A DNA stretch of 5,165 nucleotides from an uncultured Mailhella sp. Lineage in GTDB: Bacteria; Desulfobacterota; Desulfovibrionia; Desulfovibrionales; Desulfovibrionaceae. The stretch is from assembly GCF_905187505.1 (NCBI RefSeq), contig NZ_CAJJIC010000151.1, positions 1-5,165 of the forward strand, read 5' to 3'. Of the stretch, positions 1 through 5,165 are shown piece after piece (the stretch's first letter is position 1; every line of letters begins with the position of its first letter). The position numbers were made by a program, and so were the translations under genes. The notes below the pieces were generated by a model. It had not been told where the DNA came from, made no database searches, and saw only the letters and a list, made by a program, of their open reading frames with translations.

Positions 1-471
1 CCCGCCTACTTCGCCGAAGGCGCCATCATCATGAAGCAGGCCCGCGAACTCGGCGGCACCTTCGTCATGATGGGCGCCGACGCCATGGACAACCCCGACA
101 CCGTCAAGATCGGCGGCAAGGCCGTGGAAGGCTTCCTCCACACCACCTTCCCCTATGACGTGAACATGCCCAACATGAGCCCCGCCGCCAAGGCCTTCAC
201 CGACGCCTGGAAGGCCGCCTATCCCGACAAGGACCCCAACGTGAACTCCGCCCTCGGCTACGTCTGCTACAACCTCATCATCGACGCCATCACCCGCGCC
301 GGTTCCGACGATCCCGAAGCCATCACCAAGGCCCTCGCCGAAACCAAGAACTTCGCCACGCCTCTCGGCACGCTGTCCATCAACGCCACCCATGACGCCG
401 AACTGCCCGTCGGCATCATCCAGTACAAGGACGGCAAGCGCTCCTACATAGGCGAAGCCATCGCCGAATAA
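1..471 (+). CDS. Branched-chain amino acid ABC transporter, periplasmic substrate-binding protein (C-terminal part)
   Basis: The reading frame is open from base 1 to a TAA at 469-471. It gives the last 156 residues; the start and roughly the first half or more of a usual 350-380 residue protein lie left of the window. The fragment reads like the second lobe of a type I periplasmic binding protein of the LivJ/LivK (HAAT) family. It has an ARELGGTFVMMGADAMD strand-turn region, an AVEGFLHTTFPYDV strand, an AKAFTDAWKAAYPDKDPN helix, a GYVCYNLIIDAI helix, and a final ITKAL...TPLGTLSIN segment ending in a short strand (GIIQYKDGK). Members bind leucine, isoleucine, valine or related amino acids in the periplasm and deliver them to LivHMGF. 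The signal peptide and most ligand contacts are not visible, so the substrate cannot be named. Position directly before livHMGF supports the role. Confident in family, not in ligand. Confidence 0.93.
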   Translation, partial: PAYFAEGAIIMKQARELGGTFVMMGADAMDNPDTVKIGGKAVEGFLHTTFPYDVNMPNMSPAAKAFTDAWKAAYPDKDPNVNSALGYVCYNLIIDAITRAGSDDPEAITKALAETKNFATPLGTLSINATHDAELPVGIIQYKDGKRSYIGEAIAE

Positions 472-486
472 GGCTCTCCGACAAAT

Positions 487-516
487 AAGGCCGGAGGTCT
501 CCCCCTCCGGCCTTTT
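487..516 (+). terminator. Rho-independent terminator after the binding-protein gene
   Basis: A perfect 9-bp GC-rich stem, GGCCGGAGG (489-497) with CCTCCGGCC (504-512), closes a 6-nt loop. It is extended by AA/TT and followed by TTTT (513-516). It starts 15 nt after the TAA. A second, smaller hairpin, GGCGC-TCC-GCGCC (519-531) followed by TTT, lies just downstream and may reinforce it. Because it sits between the binding-protein gene and livH, it probably acts as a partial terminator that lowers livHMGF transcription relative to the binding protein. That role is inferred. Confidence 0.88.
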
Positions 517-645
517 CCGGCGCTCCGCGCCTTTCCCCGTCCCCCCGCCACATTCACAACGCCCCGTTCCGCCCATGGCCGGACAGGAGCATTTCCATGG
601 AGCTTCGCCGCCTTTTGCGGCGTCGCGGCCGGAAAGGGTTCCCTC
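517..645 (+). promoter_or_regulatory. livH leader region with hairpin upstream of the SD
   Basis: This is the 129-nt non-coding stretch between the terminator and livH. It contains a hairpin, CGCCGC-CTTTT-GCGGCG (606-622), whose 3' arm ends 8 nt before the presumed livH ribosome binding site GGAAAGGG (631-638, 7 nt before ATG). An additional AGGAG (585-589) lies 7 nt before an out-of-frame ATG at 597. I see no convincing sigma70 -35/-10 pair here, so livHMGF may depend on readthrough from the upstream gene or on a promoter I cannot recognise. Confidence 0.45.
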
Positions 646-1539
646 ATGAGTCTGGAATTATTCCTCCAACACTTTTTCAACGCGCTGACGCTGGGCTCGC
701 TCTACGGCCTCATTGCCATCGGCTACACCATGGTGTACGGCATCCTGCGTCTCATCAACTTCGCCCACGGCGACATCCTCATGCTCGGCGCCTACTTCGT
801 CTTCTACGGCACGACGCTCTTCTGCCTGCCCTGGCCCGTGGCCGTGGTGGTGTCCATCCTGGGTTCCGCCGGACTCGGCGTGCTCATGGACAAGATCGCC
901 TATCGCCCCCTGCGCGACGCTCCCCGCATTTCCGCGCTCATCAGCGCCATCGCCGTTTCCTTCTTCCTTGAAAGCCTCGCCGTGGTGGTCTTCACCGGTC
1001 TCCCCCGTCCCGTGCATCAGCCGGAATGGCTCGTGAGCATCATCACCATAGGCGGCGCGCGCCTCATGCCCCTCACCCTCCTCGTGCCGGGCGTGACGGC
1101 CATTCTCGTGGCCGCCCTCCTCTACGTGGTCTACCACACCAAGCCCGGCCTCGCCATGCAGGCCATTTCCAAAGACATCGAAACCACGCGCATGCTCGGC
1201 GTGTCCGTGGACAAGATCATAGCCCTCACCTTCGCCATAGGATCCGCGCTCGCCGCCGCTTCCGGCATCATGTGGGCCCTGCGCTATCCGCAGATCAACC
1301 CCTACATGGGCGTGTTCCCCGGCTTCAAGGCCTTCATCGCCGCCGTGTTCGGCGGCATCGGCTCCATTCAGGGCGCCGTCATAGGCGGCCTCATGCTCGG
1401 CTTCATCGAAATCATGGCCGTCGCCTTCTTCCCGGAACTGTCCGGCTACCGCGACGCCTTCGCCTTCGTTCTGCTGGTCGTCGTCCTTCTGGTGAAGCCC
1501 ACCGGCCTGTTCGGTGAAAAACAGAAGGAGAAGATCTGA
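646..1539 (+). CDS. livH: Branched-chain amino acid ABC transporter permease LivH
   Basis: A 297-residue inner-membrane permease, one of the two channel subunits of a LivHMGF importer for branched-chain or related hydrophobic amino acids. The N-terminus matches the family pattern: the stretch with GYTMVYGI and INFAHGDILMLGAY at about residues 26-50 is the LivH hallmark. Hydrophobic segments lie at about 12-32, 41-61, 64-82, 97-117, 141-163, 192-212, 227-258 and 269-284. The cytoplasmic loop around 171-191 (AISKDIETTRMLGVSVDK) corresponds to the EAA-like coupling helix that contacts the ATPases. FGGIGSIQGAVIGG (235-248) and the ending KPTGLFG are also family features. The ATG at 646 is chosen because the residues from here align with the usual LivH start; GGAAAGGG lies 7 nt upstream. 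The full length is normal. The stop overlaps the livM start by one base (TGATG), so translation is probably coupled. Confidence 0.96.
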   Translation: MSLELFLQHFFNALTLGSLYGLIAIGYTMVYGILRLINFAHGDILMLGAYFVFYGTTLFCLPWPVAVVVSILGSAGLGVLMDKIAYRPLRDAPRISALISAIAVSFFLESLAVVVFTGLPRPVHQPEWLVSIITIGGARLMPLTLLVPGVTAILVAALLYVVYHTKPGLAMQAISKDIETTRMLGVSVDKIIALTFAIGSALAAASGIMWALRYPQINPYMGVFPGFKAFIAAVFGGIGSIQGAVIGGLMLGFIEIMAVAFFPELSGYRDAFAFVLLVVVLLVKPTGLFGEKQKEKI

Positions 1540-2647
1540 TGACCGCAGCAAAAGCTTCCTCCAGAGCCCGCAACAACACCCTTACCGTTCTTGCCATAGC
1601 CCTGCTCTTTCTCTTCCTCTGGTGGGCCGACGGCAGCATGGCCGAAGACACCGGCCTCTCCTTCCTGCCCTCCCCCCTCAACGGCTATGAAGTCCAGATC
1701 CTGAACCTCGTGGCCGTGTACGGCATCCTCGCCATTTCCCTCAACATCATCTACGGCTTCACCGGAATGTTCTCCCTCGGGCACGCCGGATTCATGGCCA
1801 TAGGCGCCTACGTCTCCGCCCTGTGCGTGCTCACCACCGATCAGAAGGAAATGATGTGGATCATCGACGAGATCCTTCCCTCCCTCGCCGCCCTGCACAC
1901 GCCCTTCTGGTTCTCCGTCATTCTCGGCGGTCTCGTGGCCACGCTGTTCGCCCTCGTCATCGGCATTCCCGTGCTCAGGCTCGGCGGCGACTACCTCGGC
2001 ATAGCCACCCTGGGCTTTTCGGAAATCATCCGCGTGCTCATCGTCAACGCCACGCCCATCACCAACGGCTCGCTCGGCATCAAGGGCATTCCCGGCCATA
2101 CGGACCTCTTCACCAGCTTCACATGGCTGCTCATCGTCGTCTTCTGCACCGTGCGGCTGCTCTCAAGCAACTTCGGCAACGTGCTCAAGGCCGTGCGCGA
2201 CGATGAAATCGCCGCCCAGGTCATGGGCATCAACGTGTTCCACGCCAAGCTCTTTTCCTTCTGCCTCGGCGCCTTCCTCGCCGGCGTGGGCGGAGCCCTG
2301 CTCGGCAACCTCCTCACCACCATCGACCCCAAGATGTTCACCTTCCTTCTCACCTACAACATCCTCATGATCGTGGTGGCGGGCGGTCTCGGCTCCATCA
2401 CCGGTTCCATCATCGGCAGCGTCATCATCACCGTGCTGCTCGAATGGCTCCGCGTGGTCGAAGAACCCATCAATCTCGGCTTCGTGGAAATACCCGGCAT
2501 CCCCGGCATGCGCATGGTGGTCTTCTCCGTGTGCCTGCTCATCATCATCCTCTACCGCCGCGAAGGCATCATGGGTATGAGAGAGATCACCTGGGACAGC
2601 CTGGCCGCCTTTTTCTCCCGCCTCGGCTGCAAGAAGGAGCGTAAGGC

Positions 2648-2651
<4 letters not shown>
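1539..2651 (+). CDS. livM: Branched-chain amino acid ABC transporter permease LivM
   Basis: A 370-residue membrane permease that pairs with LivH. A short basic N-terminus (residues 1-12) precedes a first membrane helix at about 13-30. The hallmark GFTGMFSLGHAGFMAIGAYV lies at 73-92, and GGDYLGIATLGFSEIIRVL at 149-167. The EAA-like coupling loop (AVRDDEIAAQVMGIN, 218-232) is followed by the last helices and VVAGGLGSITGSIIGS (279-294). Residues 99-122, between two hydrophobic segments, form a longer hydrophilic/amphipathic loop, and a basic tail (about 340-370, ending KKERKA) projects into the cytoplasm. Length is within the family range. The start is supported by AAGGAG at 1525-1530, 8 nt upstream, inside the end of livH. 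The stop overlaps the livG start in an ATGA. Gene order and motif content make LivM the clear assignment; substrate is inferred only from family. Confidence 0.96.
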
Positions 2652-3422
<771 letters not shown>

Positions 3423-3436
<14 letters not shown>

Positions 3437-4145
3437 AGACCTTCATGTGCATTACGGCGGCATCCATGCCGTCAAGGGCGTGTCCCTCTCCATACCCAGA
3501 GGCAGCGTGGTCACGCTCATCGGTGCCAACGGCGCGGGCAAAAGCAGCATCATCCGGTCCATAGCCGGCCTCGTCAAGGGCGCAAGCGGAGAAATACTTC
3601 TCACCAGGCACGAAGGCGACAAGCCCATGAACCTCATAGGCCTGCCCGCCGAAAACATGGTGCGCAACGGCATCGCCCTCAGTCCCGAAGGCCGCCGCAT
3701 CCTGCCTCACCTCACCGTGGCCGAAAACCTCACCCTCGGCGCCTGGTGCCGCAAGGACGAAGACGGCATCGCCCGCGACATGGAACTCGTCTACAACCTC
3801 TTCCCCCGCCTGCGTGAACGAAGCTGGCAGAAGGGCGGCACCCTTTCCGGCGGCGAACAGCAGATGCTCGCCGTGGGCCGCGCCCTCATGAGCCGCCCCG
3901 ATCTCATCATGCTCGACGAACCGTCCCTCGGCCTCGCCCCCATCCTCGTGCGCGAAATCTTCGACATCATCCGACGCATCAACGAAGACGGCAAAACCGT
4001 CCTGCTCGTGGAGCAGAACGCCTACGCCGCCCTCTCCATCGCCGACTACGCCTATATTCTCGAAGTCGGCTCCGTCGTCCTCGAAGGTCCCGGCAAGGAC
4101 CTGCTCCGAGACCCCAAGGTCCGCGCCGCCTACCTCGGCGGATAG
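3423..4145 (+). CDS. livF: Branched-chain amino acid ABC transporter ATP-binding protein LivF
   Basis: A 240-residue ATPase, the second nucleotide-binding subunit. Walker A is GANGAGKS (34-41, Lys40). The Q-loop region reads SPEGRRILPHLTV (87-99), with the Pro-Glu-Gly that the LivF group has in place of a typical Q-loop. The signature LSGGEQQMLAVGRAL (141-155) is canonical, and Walker B is LIMLDEPSLGLAP (Asp165/Glu166). The switch position is Gln198 (LLVEQNA) instead of histidine, which is the rule in LivF and makes the LivG/LivF dimer asymmetric. The C-terminus AAYLGG is characteristic. Length is normal. The ATG at 3423 is inside the end of livG, with AGGA at 3411-3414, 8 nt upstream, so translational coupling is likely. 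It is the last gene of the operon; the TAG is followed by a terminator about 80 nt downstream. Confidence 0.96.
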
Positions 4146-4224
4146 GCACGGAAAAGCGGGGGCACGTTTCCCCCTCCTTCCGCCACGCGGCGTTCCGTCG
4201 GCGCAACGGCGTCCGCCCCCTTTC

Positions 4225-4267
4225 CTCCGCTTTCTTCCCATGCCGGCAGAAAGCGGAGTTCTTCTTT
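4225..4267 (+). terminator. Rho-independent terminator of the livHMGF operon
   Basis: A perfect 11-bp stem, CTCCGCTTTCT (4225-4235) with AGAAAGCGGAG (4248-4258), closes a 12-nt loop that contains the self-complementary GCCGGC. TTCTTCTTT (4259-4267) follows. The T-tract is interrupted by C residues, so termination may be incomplete. A weaker GGGGG/CCCCC hairpin (4158-4174) without a T-run lies just after the livF stop. Confidence 0.75.
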
Positions 4268-4440
4268 AATCGCCTCGCTTCTCCTCGTTCCGTCCCGGGA
4301 GCACGCCCCCTTCCCCGCCTTCAGACGGCTTTTCTCCGCACGCCGCCGCAGGGCCGCGCAGACGCCGCCGTTCATGCCCGGTGAAGCCTGCCTTCCGCTC
4401 CGTCCCCGACAGAGACGCAACGACGGCACGGCGTCATGTC

Positions 4441-4563
4441 GCACGCCTTCCCCGTCGCCTCCGCTCAGAAGCCCCCGGATGAACCCGGTACCCCGAAAAG
4501 GGAAAAGAAGAAGAAGAAGAAGAAGAGATGATGAGCAACGTCTTTCAAAGCACGCCTTCCCCG
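4441..4563. repeat. Pair of 14-nt direct repeats GCACGCCTTCCCCG
   Basis: Identical copies lie at 4441-4454 and 4550-4563, starting 109 nt apart. A looser copy with a three-base insertion starts at 4301, and the core GCCTTCCCCG recurs at 4831-4840. They may be remnants of local duplication or simply C/T-rich low-complexity sequence. Confidence 0.5.
4505..4525. repeat. (AAG)7 trinucleotide tract
   Basis: Seven consecutive AAG units sit in an uninterrupted purine run from 4495 to 4528, followed by GATGATGA. The tract lies in non-coding DNA between two convergent terminators, so length changes would not alter any gene recognised here. Confidence 0.9.
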
Positions 4564-4597
4564 CCCCCGCGCTCTCTTCCTTCGGCGTGCAGACACG

Positions 4598-4632
4598 AAA
4601 AAAGCCGTAACCCTGTTCGGATTACGGCTTTT
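4598..4632 (-). terminator. Rho-independent terminator of the tRNA-Leu gene
   Basis: An 11-bp perfect inverted repeat (4600-4610 with 4622-4632, core GCCGTAA/TTACGGC) closes an 11-nt loop. Read on the minus strand it ends in a run of six T (4598-4603), 11 nt after the tRNA CCA end. On the plus strand it is followed by only TTTTG, so it could also act weakly as a backup terminator for readthrough from livF. Confidence 0.87.
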
Positions 4633-4642
4633 GTTCTCATAC

Positions 4643-4727
4643 TGGTGCCCAGGGGGAGACTCGAACTCCCACGCCATTCGGCGCTACCACCTCAAGATAG
4701 TGTGTCTACCAATTCCACCACCTGGGC
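4643..4727 (-). tRNA. tRNA-Leu(GAG)
   Basis: The minus strand folds into an 85-nt class II tRNA. The 7-bp acceptor stem is GCCCAGG/CCTGGGC, followed by discriminator A and an encoded CCA. The D-arm contains AATTGGTAGAC. The anticodon stem CTATC/GGTAG carries loop TTGAGGT, with anticodon GAG at 4691-4693. The long variable arm is CGCC-GAAT-GGCG, and the T-arm is GGGAG-TTCGAGT-CTCCC. The long variable arm and D-arm sequence match bacterial leucine tRNAs. GAG reads CUC and, by wobble, CUU; CTC is used heavily in the neighbouring liv genes. It appears to be a single-gene unit with its own promoter and terminator. Confidence 0.97.
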
Positions 4728-4736
4728 ACAGCTGTT

Positions 4737-4793
4737 CTTATAGGGCAAAGCGCCGTGCTTGGCAAGCATTTTTTTTCATTCCGGCAAATTTTT
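4737..4793 (-). promoter_or_regulatory. tRNA-Leu promoter with UP element
   Basis: Read on the minus strand, -35 TTGCCA (4760-4765) and -10 TATAAG (4737-4742) are separated by 17 nt. Transcription would start near 4730, only a few bases before the mature tRNA 5' end at 4727. Upstream lie an A8 tract (4769-4776, about -39 to -46) and AAAAATTT (4786-4793, about -56 to -63). These positions suit an alpha-subunit-binding UP element, as found at strong stable-RNA promoters. Confidence 0.8.
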
Positions 4794-4799
4794 GCATTC

Positions 4800-5044
4800 T
4801 CCCGCCCGTCGTCGGCCCGCTGTCCGCTGCGCCTTCCCCGCTCCGCTCCTTCCCGAAGGCCGGATTGAGCCCTCAGCCCGCGTCTTCCGCGCGACCCGTG
4901 ACCGACGGTGAAGATCGATGCGCAAGACGGACGGTTGCGCCGCCGTCGACGCATCCCCCGCCCCCGGAAGCGCTTGGCCGCGCGTCGATGCGCAGCGGCC
5001 GCCTGCGGCAACGGAAAGGCACGCCCCGCCTGACGGCAGACAGG
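4800..5044. other. GC-rich intergenic region with stem-loops, no supported gene
   Basis: This is the spacer between the divergent tRNA-Leu and SRP RNA promoters. The open frames crossing it have no SD site, no domain motif and an arginine/proline/serine-rich make-up typical of spurious frames. It holds a nested inverted repeat (4903-4908 with 4943-4948, inner 4920-4925 with 4935-4940) and a strong hairpin, GGCCGCGCG/CGC-A-GCGGCC (4976-5000). A 10-nt direct repeat TCGATGCGCA lies at 4915-4924 and 4985-4994. None has a T-run, so they are not intrinsic terminators. Confidence 0.5.
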
Positions 5045-5073
5045 TTGACAGCGCTCGACGCTCCGGCTATAGT
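5045..5073 (+). promoter_or_regulatory. sigma70-type promoter of the SRP RNA gene
   Basis: A consensus -35 TTGACA (5045-5050) and -10 TATAGT (5068-5073, one mismatch to TATAAT) are separated by exactly 17 nt. The predicted start is about 5080. No SD site or start codon with a plausible frame follows; the conserved SRP RNA core does, so it is best read as a strong, probably constitutive stable-RNA promoter. Confidence 0.87.
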
Positions 5074-5079
5074 GTTCTT

Positions 5080-5165
5080 CACTCAACACGTCAGGGAACC
5101 GGACGGCGGTCACGCCGCCAACCCCGCCAGGTCCGAAAGTAAGCAACGGTAACGGTTGTTGCCGG
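5080..5165 (+). ncRNA. ffs: SRP RNA (4.5S RNA), 5' part, runs off the window
   Basis: The RNA of the signal recognition particle binds Ffh and FtsY to target membrane proteins cotranslationally. The recognisable part is the domain IV core, CCGCCAGGTCC (5124-5134), a GAAA tetraloop (5135-5138), then AAGCAACGGTAAC (5141-5153). This corresponds to the conserved AGGTCC-GGAA-GGAAGCA element that carries the Ffh-binding internal loop. CAACC (5119-5123) can pair with GGTTG (5154-5158) to extend the hairpin. The core begins about 47 nt after the predicted transcription start, much as in the ~114-nt E. coli RNA, so this is probably the short bacterial form with about 15-30 nt missing on the right. The 5' end is inferred from the promoter. 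Two core bases differ from the usual consensus: GAAA for GGAA, and T at 5140 where G is expected. A decayed copy cannot be excluded, but the perfect promoter argues for a live gene. Confidence 0.82.

Larger units (their letters stand above)
4268..4597. other. Intergenic stretch without a supported gene
   Basis: This is about 330 bases between the liv operon terminator and the tRNA terminator. Short open frames exist on both strands, but they are arginine/proline-rich as expected from GC-rich non-coding DNA. They lack SD sites or recognisable motifs and run through the terminators. Visible content is an (AAG)7 tract within a 34-nt all-purine run (4495-4528) and a 14-nt direct repeat, GCACGCCTTCCCCG, at 4441-4454 and 4550-4563. 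I see no promoter. Confidence 0.6.

Noticed and set aside
576..591. Possible sigma54 (-24/-12) promoter, TGGC...GC with correct spacing, before livH
   Set aside because: The GG and GC doublets are 10 nt apart as required, but the TT before GC is missing (GA instead). It also overlaps the AGGAG at 585-589. Too weak to annotate.
658..1551. Long minus-strand open frame opposite livH (and similar ones opposite livM, livG and livF)
   Set aside because: Antisense shadows produced by strong third-position GC bias. The products are His/Glu/Gly-rich with no recognisable domain, whereas the plus-strand genes carry clear family motifs.
4320..4329. TTCAGACGGC, the reverse complement of the 10-base Neisseria DNA uptake sequence, followed by TTTT
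   Set aside because: Only one copy is present, with no partner inverted copy to form the usual Neisseria terminator. The liv genes and SRP RNA do not suggest Neisseria. A single 10-mer match can occur by chance in a window of this size.
4130..4444. Minus-strand open frame of 104 codons downstream of livF
   Set aside because: It overlaps the livF 3' end and runs through the operon terminator. It is Arg/Gly-rich, and no SD or motif is visible; it is consistent with a spurious frame in GC-rich DNA.
4631..5152. Plus-strand open frame of 173 codons across the tRNA and SRP RNA region
   Set aside because: It reads through the antisense of tRNA-Leu, its promoter, the SRP RNA promoter and the SRP RNA core. 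Its composition is Pro/Arg/Ser-rich and no SD is seen.

Overview
The window holds the end of a branched-chain (or related hydrophobic) amino-acid uptake locus, followed by two divergently transcribed stable-RNA genes. The DNA is GC-rich, with strong C/G preference at third codon positions, Gram-negative style Shine-Dalgarno sites and sigma70-type promoters. The protein sequences, and an SRP RNA of the short bacterial type, suggest a Desulfovibrionaceae-like or other GC-rich proteobacterium. That placement is an inference from family resemblance, not a proof.

Layout: (1) 1-471, the C-terminal part of a periplasmic amino-acid-binding protein (LivJ/LivK family), cut by the left edge and followed at once by an intrinsic terminator (487-516) and a second terminator-like hairpin. 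(2) 517-645, a leader with a hairpin and a well-placed extra SD/ATG. (3) 646-4145, four tightly packed genes livH-livM-livG-livF, with overlaps of 1, 4 and 14 nt, encoding two permeases and two ATPases of a HAAT-type ABC importer. (4) An operon terminator at 4225-4267. (5) 4268-4597, about 330 bases without a convincing gene, carrying an (AAG)7 tract and a short direct repeat. (6) A tRNA-Leu(GAG) gene on the minus strand (4643-4727) with its own terminator and a strong UP-element/-35/-10 promoter. (7) 4800-5044, GC-rich non-coding DNA with stem-loops. (8) A near-consensus promoter and the 5' part of an SRP (4.5S) RNA gene running off the right edge.

The binding protein would capture the amino acid in the periplasm and dock on the LivH-LivM channel, and LivG-LivF would hydrolyse ATP to drive import. 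The terminator between the binding-protein gene and livH is a plausible way to make more binding protein than membrane complex. The liv operon and the tRNA converge, each ending in its own terminator. The tRNA and SRP RNA promoters diverge from a common intergenic region.

I see no evidence of a novel biological system. The points most worth a second look are unusual bases in the core of the SRP RNA, the architecture of the tRNA promoter, and the livH leader.
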